Positions 36,258 to 45,835 of a stretch of 64,000 nucleotides of DNA are shown in pieces. Location of the stretch: NCBI RefSeq assembly GCF_003326475.1, contig NZ_JPWA01000013.1, positions 1 through 64,000 of the forward strand, written 5' to 3'. How positions within the stretch are numbered: the stretch's first letter is position 1; each line of letters opens with the position of its first letter. The position numbers were made by a program, and so were the translations under genes. The stretch comes from Thalassospira xianhensis MCCC 1A02616. GTDB lineage: Bacteria > Pseudomonadota > Alphaproteobacteria > Rhodospirillales > Thalassospiraceae. A model generated the notes under the pieces. It searched no databases, was not told where the DNA came from, and was given only the letters and a program-made list of their open reading frames with translations.

Positions 36258-36372
36258 GCTATACACTTGAGTCCGGAACCAAAAGATTGCGCACCTGTTT
36301 TACGCTGATACCATCCTTCTTGGGGAACCGGCATCCATTACCGGCACAACAGAGGAAGCAAAGTTTCCTGTC

Positions 36373-37410
36373 ATGACAAACGCGCCACGTTTTCCCGAAG
36401 AAATGGGACTCTCACAAGACAGCAGCCTTGAACGCGACGCAGCGCGACTTGACGCCTGTGTTGGCCGTTTGGACGAAGCCCGCAAGATGGTTTCATCTGT
36501 TATATTTGGGCAGAATGAGGCCGTAGAGCAAACACTTATCGGCATTTTATCTGGTGGTCATGTCCTGATGGTCGGTGCGCCCGGCCTTGGGAAGTCATTA
36601 CTTGCACACACATTGGGCAAGGTCCTTGGCCTTCTCGACAAACGCGTTCAGTTCACCCCAGACCTAATGCCCGCCGATATCCTCGGCTCCGAAGTTCTCG
36701 AAGAAGGCGCGGATGGCAAACGCGCATTCCGGTTCATCAAGGGGCCGGTATTCTGCCAGTTACTCCTGGCTGACGAAATCAACCGCGCCAGTCCGCGTAC
36801 CCAGTCCGCCCTGTTGCAGGCCATGCAGGAACGCGAAGTTTCGGTGGCCGGTTACAGCCACAAGCTTCCCGAACCTTTCCATGTCCTGGCGACCCAGAAC
36901 CCGCTGGAACAGGAAGGCACCTATCCACTGCCCGAAGCACAGCTTGACCGTTTCCTTCTGGAAGTCCGGTTGGGCTATCCCGATCAGGATGAAGAACGCC
37001 GCATCGTGACCGAAACCACCGGACGTTATCCGGTGCGCCCAAGGCAAGTTCTTCAGGCGGACGATCTGGCCGAGGCGCAAGATTTTGTCCGTCGTCTGCC
37101 GATGCCTGACCGCGTGCTTGATACCATCATCGCCCTTTGCCGCGAATGTCGCCCAGAAAGCACGCATATGGCCGATATACGCGATAATGTTGCCTGGGGT
37201 CCCGGCACACGCGCGGCACAGGCGCTGTCACTTGCCTGTCGTGCGCGAGCCATGCTGTTTGGGCGTTTCGCTCCCTCAATCGAGGATATAGAAGCCCTTG
37301 CCGTTCCGGTTCTGCGCCATCGCTTCGGTTTGACTTACGGGGCCCGGGCCGAGGGCTTTACCGCACGGGGTCTGATTACCAGCGCACTGGACTACCTGCA
37401 GGAGAAATAG
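36373..37410 (+). CDS. MoxR-family AAA+ ATPase
   Basis: 345 residues. Walker A GAPGLGKS (~residues 72-79), Walker B LLLADEINRA (~133-142), followed by the conserved ASPRTQSALLQAMQE, and sensor/arginine-finger region NPLEQEGTYPLPEAQLDRFL. MoxR ATPases act as chaperones that assemble or activate complexes containing VWA/DUF58 proteins. The following genes (DUF58, BatA-like/DUF4159, VWA-like) are its expected partners, forming a membrane-associated module. Confidence 0.94.
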   Translation: MTNAPRFPEEMGLSQDSSLERDAARLDACVGRLDEARKMVSSVIFGQNEAVEQTLIGILSGGHVLMVGAPGLGKSLLAHTLGKVLGLLDKRVQFTPDLMPADILGSEVLEEGADGKRAFRFIKGPVFCQLLLADEINRASPRTQSALLQAMQEREVSVAGYSHKLPEPFHVLATQNPLEQEGTYPLPEAQLDRFLLEVRLGYPDQDEERRIVTETTGRYPVRPRQVLQADDLAEAQDFVRRLPMPDRVLDTIIALCRECRPESTHMADIRDNVAWGPGTRAAQALSLACRARAMLFGRFAPSIEDIEALAVPVLRHRFGLTYGARAEGFTARGLITSALDYLQEK

Positions 37411-37413
37411 GAA

Positions 37414-38367
37414 TTGGCATTGGCCGCGGTTCACGATCATGTTGCAGCCGCACGGGCACTGGCGGCCCGATTGCCACAGCTAATCGATGAAAGCCGTCGC
37501 ATGGCAATCAGCCTGAGAAGTGGCCTTCACGGCAACCGCAAAGTCGGCCCCGGCAGCGATTTCTGGCAATTCCGCCCTTATATCACGGGTGACCCAACCA
37601 ACCAGATCGACTGGCGCCGTTCCGCCCGCAGCGATCATACATTCATCCGCCAAACGGAATGGCAGGCCAGCCACAATTACTGGATCTGGCCGATTCTATC
37701 CCCGTCCATGTACTGGTCTTCGGCACGTGACATCCCGTTCAAGGCCGAACGTACCCTAATTATTTCTATCGCCCTTGCCGATCTACTGCTGCGCAACGGG
37801 GAAACGGTCGGAACGTTCGATGCCGAACGGACCCGCATCACATCCGCCGAACACCTTGAAAAACTGGCCCATGCCATGCTGGCAAGTCCGGGTAACATTA
37901 CCGACCATGCCGGTGCCATGCATGCCGGTCGCAAACATTCGGTTCTGGTACTCGGTGATTTTCTGGAGTTCGTGGACAGCAAGCAGTCGCCGGTCCGCGC
38001 GATCAAAACCCTTGGCCAGTATCAGAATGACGGTGCACTGGTGCATGTTCTTGATCCCGCTGAAATCGAGCCCCCCTTTACCGGACGGGTCAATTTCATG
38101 GATACCGACGATCAGATGATTTACCGCAGCGAACGGTTTGAAGACCTTCGGGAAGGTTTCCTGCAGCGGGCCAAAACCTGGCGTGCCGACATCCGCGACG
38201 CCGCGCGTGAAAACGACTGGCTTTGCGATCGGCATGTGACATCGGAAAGTGCAAGCCCTACCCTGCTTGCACTTTATCAGCATCTGAGCGAACGCCAGAG
38301 CCAAAGCGGATCGAACGGGCGCGGACGTCCAGCTATGAACCGTAATAGCACGACGAGGCCGCGATGA
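37414..38367 (+). CDS. DUF58 domain protein
   Basis: 317 residues, DUF58. The hallmark GSDFWQFRPYITGDPTNQIDWRRSARSDH (~residues 48-76) is present. A VWA-like remainder includes LVLGDFLEF. It is generally thought to be a substrate or partner of the adjacent MoxR ATPase. The start is TTG 37414 with AGGAG 10 nt upstream, 3 bp after the moxR stop, and its own stop overlaps the next gene by ATGA. Confidence 0.9.
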   Translation: MALAAVHDHVAAARALAARLPQLIDESRRMAISLRSGLHGNRKVGPGSDFWQFRPYITGDPTNQIDWRRSARSDHTFIRQTEWQASHNYWIWPILSPSMYWSSARDIPFKAERTLIISIALADLLLRNGETVGTFDAERTRITSAEHLEKLAHAMLASPGNITDHAGAMHAGRKHSVLVLGDFLEFVDSKQSPVRAIKTLGQYQNDGALVHVLDPAEIEPPFTGRVNFMDTDDQMIYRSERFEDLREGFLQRAKTWRADIRDAARENDWLCDRHVTSESASPTLLALYQHLSERQSQSGSNGRGRPAMNRNSTTRPR

Positions 38368-41081
38368 ACCTTGCGGCCATAACGTTTTTATATCCTGCGA
38401 TGCTTGCCGGTTTGCTGGTTTTGCCGATTGTCTGGTTGATTATCCGCTCAGCACCAAGGGCCCCGAAACAAATCGTGTTTCCGGCGGCCCGGCTATTGCG
38501 GGGGCTGCGTGCCAACCGGCGCGACATGCAACGCGCTCCCATCTGGCAGACGATCTTACGTTGCCTTATCCTCACCATGCTGATTTTGGCTGCCTCCCGA
38601 CCGGTTCTGAACCGATCCGAATTTTCGCAAAACGAAGGTGCCCTTCTTGTCATTGCCGACAATAGCTGGTCATCCGCAGCAAACTGGACGGAATATCGGA
38701 CGGGTCTGCGTCAGATTATAAATCAGGCGCGACTTGATCTGCGCAGCATCTATATCGCGCAAACCGCGCCGGAAGCTTCGGGAGCAACCACAACACGTCT
38801 CCCCGACATCATCGGCCCGGTATCCCCGCATGAGGCTGAACGCTTTATTGATCGTCTGCATCCTCGGCCCTGGGCTCCGGATTATGCGGCTTTGTCCAAT
38901 CAGATTGCCGATCATCAATATATGGCCAATTCCATCGGCAGCATTTTGTGGCTAACCGACAATATGGAACAATCCGGCAAAGCCGATCTTGCCAATGATC
39001 TGGCAACAATCGCCCCAATTACCGTACTTGGAACTAATCGGGATAACCGGATTGCTGTGCAATCTCTGATCCGTAACCGGACCGGACTTGGCATCACGCT
39101 GACCCATCAAAATATTGATGCTCCGCGCGAAATTGTTCTTCTGGCCCGAAATGAACGTGGCCAGGTTCTATTGCGACATAAGGTAAAAATTGTCCCGACC
39201 GCAAACCGGACCGCAGCCGAAATCCCCCTGCCCAGTGATATCACCAATTCGATCCAATCGATCGGTATTGAAGGCATTGAATCTGCGGCCACCGTTTTTC
39301 AGACCGGTGCCCGCTGGCAGCAGCGCAAGGTTGGTGTGATTGTAAGTTCCGGCGACAGCCCGGTCCTCCTGTCTGATCGCTATTTCTTCCTTGATCGCGC
39401 GATTTCACCCTATGCGGATGTGACCTATGCACCGCTTGGAAAACTGCTTGAAAGCGGAATGGATATTCTGGTTGCGGCCGGTCCGATCTCAGGTCTCGGA
39501 AGCCAGTATAACGCCCTTGAACGCTGGCTCAGGGATGGCGGCATGTTGGTGCGGTTTGCAGGTGACAGTACAACCGAAGTCGAACCAGAGTTCCTGCCCG
39601 TAACCCTTCGCCTGGGTAATCGTGATTTCGGTGGATCAATGTCATGGGAAAAACCGAAACGTCTTCTGGCATTTCCTGAAACCAGCCCGTTTTCCGGAAT
39701 CACCATTCCCGAGGAAATTACCGTAAACCGGCAACTTCTTGCCGAACCTGATCCGGATATTGTTGCCAAAACGTGGGCGCGCCTGACAGATGGTACTCCG
39801 CTTGTGACCAGCGCACCGCGCAATGCCGGACGAATTATTCTGTTCCATGTAACCCCGTGGGCGGATTGGTCCAACCTGCCGATGTCAGGCCTGTTCGTCG
39901 AAATCTGGCAGCGCCTTTTGCCTCTTGCCAGTCCAAGTGATCGTTCGGACGCGGAACTGCAAACAAGCCTGCCCCCCCAGGCAGTCCTTGACGGCTTCGG
40001 TCGTGCCCATCAGCCCGATGCGACGATCCTTCCATTGCGGATGCCCCTGCCGGTTCCCGGCCCACGGCACCCACCGGGCATATATGGTGAAAACGGCCAG
40101 GCTATTGCCTTTAACCTTGGCTCATTCCTTGAAAATCTGGATCATCAGATTCGCTGGCCCTCTGACGTAACGACGAGGCAGATCACCAATCAGGACCAGA
40201 TTGATCTCGCTGCAATGTGCCTGATGGCAGCGATGCTGCTTCTGATCTTTGACGGGGTTGCATTGATACTGGTCCACCATGTCAGTTTAAGACGTTCCCG
40301 GCGCAGTGATGCTCTTACATCTGTACTTATGATTGCCTTTATCGGCACTGCGGCAACGGCAATGACCGTTGGTACCAGTGATAGCGCCCAAGCTGTCGAA
40401 ACGCAGGCCGCTGCATTGCAGCCGCGTCTGGCCTATCTCAAGACCGACGTTGCCCCGATCGACCGCCTAAGCCAATCGGGACTTGCGGGCCTGACCGAAA
40501 TTCTGCGCCGACGTAGTGCCGCCGATCTGGCACCCGCAGATGCGATTGATCCCGAAGCAGATGATCTTAGTTTTTATCCGCTGATTTACTGGCCGTTGGT
40601 TGATGGACAACAACCTTTTTCGGAATTTGCCCAGACACGTATCAATCGGTACCTCGACAGCGGGGGAATGATACTGATCGACAGTCGCGATCAGGAAGTT
40701 GAGCCCGCTCGACTGCGCCGACTGCTTGCCGGGCTTGAAATTCCGATACTGGACAAGGCGCCTGGCGATCACATCCTTTTTCGCAGCTTCTATCTGCTTG
40801 ATCACGCCTATGGTCGTTTTGCGGCACCGCTTTGGCTTGATGCCCGTCCCGATCAGCGGCTGGATGGTGTTGCATCTGTTTTGTTTGGCGGCAATGACTG
40901 GGCATCGGCCTGGATGCTGGAAGAAGGCCACACACCTGAAAATCGCACGGATGATATTTCCCCGCGTCAGCGCGAAATGGCATGGCGGTTCGGTGTCAAT
41001 CTGGTGATGTACGCCCTGACCGGCAGCTACAAGGGGGATCAGGTTCATTTGCCTGCGATCCTTGAAAGGCTTGGTCGATGA
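38364..41081 (+). CDS. BatA-like / DUF4159 membrane protein
   Basis: 905 residues. The N-terminal ~85 residues are the BatA-type module with two helices (FLYPAMLAGLLVLPIVWLII; TILRCLILTMLILAASRPVL). A long periplasmic/cytosolic middle follows, with VWA-like LVIADNSWSSAAN near residue 95. A TM pair occurs at ~616-660 (LAAMCLMAAMLLLIFDGVALILV; SVLMIAFIGTAATAMTVG). The C-terminal ~200 residues are a DUF4159 domain (LSFYPLIYWPLVDGQQPFSEFAQ, DSGGMILIDSRDQE). It starts inside the DUF58 stop (ATGA) and ends inside the next start (ATGA). Likely a scaffold of the MoxR system. Confidence 0.88.
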   Translation: MNLAAITFLYPAMLAGLLVLPIVWLIIRSAPRAPKQIVFPAARLLRGLRANRRDMQRAPIWQTILRCLILTMLILAASRPVLNRSEFSQNEGALLVIADNSWSSAANWTEYRTGLRQIINQARLDLRSIYIAQTAPEASGATTTRLPDIIGPVSPHEAERFIDRLHPRPWAPDYAALSNQIADHQYMANSIGSILWLTDNMEQSGKADLANDLATIAPITVLGTNRDNRIAVQSLIRNRTGLGITLTHQNIDAPREIVLLARNERGQVLLRHKVKIVPTANRTAAEIPLPSDITNSIQSIGIEGIESAATVFQTGARWQQRKVGVIVSSGDSPVLLSDRYFFLDRAISPYADVTYAPLGKLLESGMDILVAAGPISGLGSQYNALERWLRDGGMLVRFAGDSTTEVEPEFLPVTLRLGNRDFGGSMSWEKPKRLLAFPETSPFSGITIPEEITVNRQLLAEPDPDIVAKTWARLTDGTPLVTSAPRNAGRIILFHVTPWADWSNLPMSGLFVEIWQRLLPLASPSDRSDAELQTSLPPQAVLDGFGRAHQPDATILPLRMPLPVPGPRHPPGIYGENGQAIAFNLGSFLENLDHQIRWPSDVTTRQITNQDQIDLAAMCLMAAMLLLIFDGVALILVHHVSLRRSRRSDALTSVLMIAFIGTAATAMTVGTSDSAQAVETQAAALQPRLAYLKTDVAPIDRLSQSGLAGLTEILRRRSAADLAPADAIDPEADDLSFYPLIYWPLVDGQQPFSEFAQTRINRYLDSGGMILIDSRDQEVEPARLRRLLAGLEIPILDKAPGDHILFRSFYLLDHAYGRFAAPLWLDARPDQRLDGVASVLFGGNDWASAWMLEEGHTPENRTDDISPRQREMAWRFGVNLVMYALTGSYKGDQVHLPAILERLGR

Positions 41082-43153
41082 ACCAAAACTGGCAGGACTT
41101 TCAGATCGCACCGCTACTTGATATCGGACTGCTTCAGATCCTTGCTGTAATCTGTCTCGCCGCAATCCTGCTTTTTGCGGTGTTTCGCCTGCGTGGCACG
41201 ATCTGGCGGGCGATCATAATGGCGATCATGTTGCTTGCCCTGATTGCCCCGCAATTTACCGACCAGAACCGCGAAAAACTGAGCGACATCGTCCTTGTGC
41301 TGGTTGATCGTTCCAGCAGCCAGAATATCGGCAGCCGCATCGAGCAGACTGACGCCGCTATTTCGCAGATACGTAACCGTTTTGCTGACGATCCCAGTAT
41401 CGAGCTGCGTATCGAAGACGTTCCGGGTGAAACGGACACCCGTATGTTTTCCGCCCTTGACCGGCTTCTTGGCGGCATTCCGCGTGAAAGACTGGGTGGT
41501 GTCGTGATGGTTACCGATGGCCAGATTCACGACATTCCGGCGAATCTCGATTTAGGCGCACCGCTTCATGCGCTCATCACCGGGCAAGAAGACGAACGCG
41601 ACCGGCGTTTGCAAATCCGCCAAACAGCCGATTACGGCATCGTTGGCAAGAATGCGGATTTCATGGTCGAGGCCATTGATCACAGCCTTGCCGCCGGAAG
41701 CCCCGTATCGGTTCGAATGCTGCATGAAGACGGCAGCGAACGCAATCTCACGCTACCCGCAAATGAACCGCATCGCGTAACCATTCCCGTTCCGCATGCC
41801 GGGCCCGTCATCGCCGAATTGCGGATGGAAGAAAGCCTGAACGAAACCGATCAGACAAACAACCGGCTGATCCTTGAAACGACCGGTGTTCGCGACCGGC
41901 TGCGCGTTTTGCTGCTTTCGGGGGAACCGCACCCCGGTGAACGGGCCTGGCGTAACCTTCTGCGTGCTGATCCAGGCGTTGATCTGGTGCATTTCACCAT
42001 TCTGCGCCCACCGGAAAAAGGTGACGATACCCCGATCAACGAATTGGCCCTGATTCCGTTTCCCATCCGGGATCTATTTGAGGTTCGTCTGCGCCAGTTC
42101 GACCTGATCATTTTTGATCGCTATCAGATGAGGGGCGTTTTGCCGCCGCATTATCTTGAAAAAGTAGTGGATTATGTAAAATGGGGCGGTGCAGCACTTG
42201 TCGTCGCCGGGCCGGAATATCTGGGTCCTGACGGACTTTCGAACACTGTCCTGGGGGACTTGATGCCGGTTCGGGCCACTGGCCGCGTCATTGAACAACC
42301 CTTTGTACCGCAGGTAAACACCGCCGGGCGCATTCACCCGGTTACCGCCCCGATTGCAGGATCAATCAACACCTCACCCAAATGGGGGCGCTGGTATCGT
42401 CAGATCGAAACACGCGAAGCCGATAATGATGTCATGACGCTTCTGACCGGCTCGGATCAATTGCCTTTGCTGTCTTTACGCCGTGTCGAGGAAGGCCGGG
42501 CAGCAATGCTAAGTTCGGATCAGATGTGGCTGTGGCAGCGCGGCCATGATGGTGGTGGGCCGATTGCCGAACTGCTGCGCCGACTGTCGCATTGGCTGAT
42601 GAAGGAACCGGCCCTTGATGAAAACACCGTCACCACGGAACGCAGTGCCGATGGCAAAAGCCTGACCCTGACCTGGCGAAAGATCGGAGCGGAACCGACA
42701 ACCGCAACCGGTGCCAATCCGGAAACCGGCGAGATTGTCCGCACCACTTTTGAACAGCAATCCGACCAGACCTGGCAGGCAACTTTACCGATTGCAGAAC
42801 GGGGCCTGATCGGCGTTCAGGCACTTGATCGTGACGGCAGCACCCAATCGGCCCTGCATGTTGACCGGGATGTTTTGACCAGTGAACGCCGCAACACCAA
42901 TTCCACTCCCGATCTTTTACGGGATTTGGTTCTAGCCAATGGCGGATATATCGACCGCATCGAAAAAGGACTTCCCGATTTCCGCCGGGTAGAGGATGAC
43001 CGTGTCTGGAACGGCACCAACTGGGCCGGTCTGATGGAAACGGACAGCTATCGCACGGTGATCGGCGGGATTACCAATCTTTTGCCGCTACCGGTCGTTG
43101 CCGTGTTGCTGGGGCTTATGTGCCTGATTGGCTGGCGGATCGAAAGCAAGTAG
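41078..43153 (+). CDS. Membrane protein of the MoxR cluster, VWA/glutamine-amidotransferase-like
   Basis: 691 residues. Two N-terminal helices (LLQILAVICLAAILLFAVF; IIMAIMLLALIAPQF), a VWA-like segment (IVLVLVDRSSSQNIGSRIEQ, ~residues 70-90, and VVMVTDGQIHD ~145-155), then a central part with a class-I-amidotransferase-like fold (LRVLLLSGEPHPGERAW, DYVKWGGAALVVAGPEYLG). A final C-terminal helix (LPLPVVAVLLGLMCLIGW) anchors it. No catalytic Cys-His pair is obvious, so amidotransferase activity is unlikely. It is the last gene of the four-gene operon and is convergent (2-bp gap) with a LysR gene. Confidence 0.8.
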   Translation: MNQNWQDFQIAPLLDIGLLQILAVICLAAILLFAVFRLRGTIWRAIIMAIMLLALIAPQFTDQNREKLSDIVLVLVDRSSSQNIGSRIEQTDAAISQIRNRFADDPSIELRIEDVPGETDTRMFSALDRLLGGIPRERLGGVVMVTDGQIHDIPANLDLGAPLHALITGQEDERDRRLQIRQTADYGIVGKNADFMVEAIDHSLAAGSPVSVRMLHEDGSERNLTLPANEPHRVTIPVPHAGPVIAELRMEESLNETDQTNNRLILETTGVRDRLRVLLLSGEPHPGERAWRNLLRADPGVDLVHFTILRPPEKGDDTPINELALIPFPIRDLFEVRLRQFDLIIFDRYQMRGVLPPHYLEKVVDYVKWGGAALVVAGPEYLGPDGLSNTVLGDLMPVRATGRVIEQPFVPQVNTAGRIHPVTAPIAGSINTSPKWGRWYRQIETREADNDVMTLLTGSDQLPLLSLRRVEEGRAAMLSSDQMWLWQRGHDGGGPIAELLRRLSHWLMKEPALDENTVTTERSADGKSLTLTWRKIGAEPTTATGANPETGEIVRTTFEQQSDQTWQATLPIAERGLIGVQALDRDGSTQSALHVDRDVLTSERRNTNSTPDLLRDLVLANGGYIDRIEKGLPDFRRVEDDRVWNGTNWAGLMETDSYRTVIGGITNLLPLPVVAVLLGLMCLIGWRIESK

Positions 43154-43155
43154 TC

Positions 43156-44088
43156 CTAATCGGACGGAAACATCGTTTTGTGGAAATTGCACAATCCGCC
43201 GCGAAACTTTTCCACCAGAAAATCGATAAAGATACGTACCTTGGTCGGCAGATGACGCCGTTCCGGATACACTGCGTAAATCCCGCCGCTGGCCAACGAG
43301 TTATATTCATTCAGGATCGAGACCAGAGATCCTTTTTGAAGTGCCTCGGCAACAATAAATTCCGGTTCACGCGCAACACCAAGCCCCCGGATGGCCGCGA
43401 ACGAGGTAAAATCGCCATTGTTGCACGACATGATCGGATTGACGCGAACATTGATCTGTCCCTCCGGACCTTCAAACTCCCACACATTCGGGTTCGCCAG
43501 GTTGGTATAGGCAAGCGTCCTGTGATTCGCCAGTTCGGTCGGGTGTCTTGGTTCCCCATGTTCAGCGATATAGCCCGGCGATGCCACAACGTAACCGTTA
43601 AAATCGGCAAGCTTGCGTGCAATCAGGCTGGAATCTTTTAACCGCGTGATGCGGATTGCCATATCGAACCCTTCAGCAACCAGATCAACCATGTGATCGG
43701 CCAGATGAATGTCGACATGCAATCCCGGATGCAGCCCCATAAATTCAGACACCAGATCGGGCATGTAACGCTGCCCGAATGTCAGGGGGGCCGAAATCCG
43801 AAGTGTACCACGCGGCGTACCGCGCAAATCGGTCAGGGCATGCTCGGCTGTTTCGATTTCCTCAACTACACGCGCGCAGTGCTGATAGAAGGTTGCCCCC
43901 GCATCGGTCAGGCTCAAGCGGCGTGTCGTGCGATTAAGCAATCGAATGCCAAGACTGTCTTCAAGTTTGGTGACATGCTTGCTGACTGCGGATTTGGACA
44001 TGGCAAGCTTGCGCGCGGCACCGGAAAAGCTTTGCTCCTCCACAACACGGGCAAAAACCGTCATTCCATCCAGATTACCGATCAGCAT
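43156..44088 (-). CDS. LysR-family transcriptional regulator
   Basis: 310 residues. The N-terminal HTH is FARVVEEQSFSGAARKLAMSKSAVSKHVTKLEDSLG; the effector domain spans ~90-300 (RGTPRGTLRISAPLTFGQRYMPDLV). It resembles regulators of neighbouring oxidoreductase or glutathione transferase genes. It is divergent from the GST gene at 44256 with a textbook T-N11-A palindrome between them. Confidence 0.93.
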   Translation of the reverse strand: MLIGNLDGMTVFARVVEEQSFSGAARKLAMSKSAVSKHVTKLEDSLGIRLLNRTTRRLSLTDAGATFYQHCARVVEEIETAEHALTDLRGTPRGTLRISAPLTFGQRYMPDLVSEFMGLHPGLHVDIHLADHMVDLVAEGFDMAIRITRLKDSSLIARKLADFNGYVVASPGYIAEHGEPRHPTELANHRTLAYTNLANPNVWEFEGPEGQINVRVNPIMSCNNGDFTSFAAIRGLGVAREPEFIVAEALQKGSLVSILNEYNSLASGGIYAVYPERRHLPTKVRIFIDFLVEKFRGGLCNFHKTMFPSD

Positions 44089-44117
44089 TGCTTTGCCCCC
44101 GTACGATCACCGAATAA

Positions 44118-44138
44118 TTGTTGCCGATTTGGAAACAA
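44118..44138. promoter_or_regulatory. LysR-type operator between LysR gene and GST gene
   Basis: TTGTT-N11-AACAA (44118-44122 and 44134-44138) with the innermost T and A 11 nt apart, the LysR box pattern. It lies 30-50 bp upstream of the lysR start and about 118 bp upstream of the GST start. Binding by the adjacent LysR protein is inferred. Confidence 0.5.
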
Positions 44139-44255
44139 ATTAATGTCATATCCCCTGATTGCGTTCAACGGGGAAATGACGATGATGGGAACAACCACCC
44201 CGGCCGCACGTAATCGGCATATCACGGGACAAACAAAAAACCGGAGGATACGATT

Positions 44256-45221
44256 ATGGGCCTTTTGGTCGATGGAGAATGGAAAGATCAATGGTACGAC
44301 ACGAAATCGACCGGCGGTAAGTTCAAACGTCAGGATTCTGCTTTTCGAAACTGGCTGTCGAAAGATAAGAACGCAGAATTTCCCGCCAAAGAAGGCCGGT
44401 ATCACCTGTATGTTTCCTATGCCTGCCCGTGGGCGCACCGTACGCTGATCTTCCGCGCCCTCAAGCGGCTGGAAAAACTGATTTCGGTCTCGGTTGTACA
44501 TTGGCGCATGCTTGAGAATGGCTGGGAATTTGCCCCAGATGTCGGGCTGCCAGACCATCTTGGCAATCACCTTTTCATGCATCAGATTTATACTGTAGCA
44601 AAACCCGATTACACCGGGCGAGTCACAGTGCCGGTACTATGGGACAAGAAAACCAACCGGATTGTCAGCAACGAATCTGCTGACATCATTCGGATGCTCA
44701 ACACCGCCTTTGATGATCTCGGTGCCAAACCGGGCGATTACTATCCCGAAGATTTGCGCACCGAAATCGATGCGATCAATGAGCGCGTCTATAACGATGT
44801 GAATAACGGTGTTTACAAATCTGGCTTTGCTACGGCACAGGATGCTTATGAAGATGCGGTAACGACGCTTTTTGGCACGCTGGATTGGCTGGAAGACCGT
44901 CTATCGACCCATCGCTATCTGGCGGGTGATCGCCTGACAGAGGCTGACTGGCGACTATTCACCACCCTCATCCGTTTTGACCCGGTTTATCACGGGCATT
45001 TCAAATGCAATCTGAAAATGCTGAAGGATTACCCGAATCTTTGGGCCTATACGCGCGAACTTTATCATGTCCCCGGGATCAGACAGACGGTATTCTTTGA
45101 TCACATCAAGGGGCACTATTACGAAAGCCACCTGATGATCAACCCGACGGGTATCGTGCCCAAGGGACCAATTCTTGATCTTGATCTGCCCCATGGTCGG
45201 GACAAACAGTTCGCCAGTTAG
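44256..45221 (+). CDS. Glutathionyl-hydroquinone reductase-type glutathione S-transferase
   Basis: 321 residues, longer than ordinary GSTs and typical of the Xi class (PcpF/YqjG/ECM4). The active-site motif is YACPWAHRT with the catalytic cysteine (~residue 56). Further family segments are WEFAPDVGLPDHLG, HQIYTVAKPDYTGRVTVPVLWD, SNESADIIRM, and ADWRLFTTLIRFDPVYHGHFKCN. The enzyme reduces glutathionyl-hydroquinones, linked to quinone or aromatic detoxification. It is divergent from a LysR gene, which may sense such compounds. Confidence 0.93.
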   Translation: MGLLVDGEWKDQWYDTKSTGGKFKRQDSAFRNWLSKDKNAEFPAKEGRYHLYVSYACPWAHRTLIFRALKRLEKLISVSVVHWRMLENGWEFAPDVGLPDHLGNHLFMHQIYTVAKPDYTGRVTVPVLWDKKTNRIVSNESADIIRMLNTAFDDLGAKPGDYYPEDLRTEIDAINERVYNDVNNGVYKSGFATAQDAYEDAVTTLFGTLDWLEDRLSTHRYLAGDRLTEADWRLFTTLIRFDPVYHGHFKCNLKMLKDYPNLWAYTRELYHVPGIRQTVFFDHIKGHYYESHLMINPTGIVPKGPILDLDLPHGRDKQFAS

Positions 45222-45270
45222 GTATCCCTTGCCGGGTTTGAGCACTGGCGTGACGAACAGGTAACCAAAC

Positions 45271-45302
45271 AAAAACCCCCGCAGAAGTTCTGCGGGGGTT
45301 TT
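45271..45302. terminator. Bidirectional terminator between GST and atpF
   Basis: AAAACCCCCGCAGAA pairs with TTCTGCGGGGGTTTT, a very strong stem with T-runs on both sides, between the convergent GST gene and the atp operon end. Confidence 0.9.
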
Positions 45303-45324
45303 GCGTTCCGGAAAACCGGAATTT

Positions 45325-45831
45325 TTAGTTCAGGCGACCTTTGATTTCCGCGATTGCATTATCGACAAGCTCGTCGGCCTTTGCGGCGGTAACCTTTTCG
45401 GAAACCAGTGCAAGCGTTGCCTGTGCCGCGATTTCGGCCACACGGGCACGAACTTCGGCAATGGCCTGGGTTTCGAGATTGGCGATACGGTCCACGGCCT
45501 GCTGTTCGCGACGCTTGAGCGACGCTTTCAGTTCAGCCTGGGCGTTCTCCAGCATGCGGTCGGCTTCCGCCTTGGCATGGGCACGGATTTCATCCGCTTC
45601 CTTCAATGCTTCGCGCTGTTTGGCCTGATATTTGGCCAGAAGCTCCTGAGCTTCTTCACGCAGGCGCTGTGCTTCATCGAGCTCCTCGGAGATTTTCTGC
45701 GCACGCTTGTCGAGTGCGCCGGAAATACCCTTAACAGCCTTGAAGCCGCCGAAACCGGCAACCAGCAAGAAGGAAAGCGTGGTCCAGGTGTAGGGATCGG
45801 TAAGGAACGTAACCTCGTGCGGGGTTGCCAT
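45325..45831 (-). CDS. atpF: ATP synthase F0 subunit b
   Basis: 168 residues. An N-terminal membrane helix (WTTLSFLLVAGFGGFKAV) is followed by a long charged coiled coil (LDEAQRLREEAQELLAKYQAKQREALKEADEIRAHAKAEADRML-type region, ~residues 40-120). It forms the peripheral stalk with b'. It is last in the operon, 4 bp after the b' gene, followed by the shared terminator. Confidence 0.94.
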   Translation of the reverse strand: MATPHEVTFLTDPYTWTTLSFLLVAGFGGFKAVKGISGALDKRAQKISEELDEAQRLREEAQELLAKYQAKQREALKEADEIRAHAKAEADRMLENAQAELKASLKRREQQAVDRIANLETQAIAEVRARVAEIAAQATLALVSEKVTAAKADELVDNAIAEIKGRLN

Positions 45832-45835
45832 CTTC

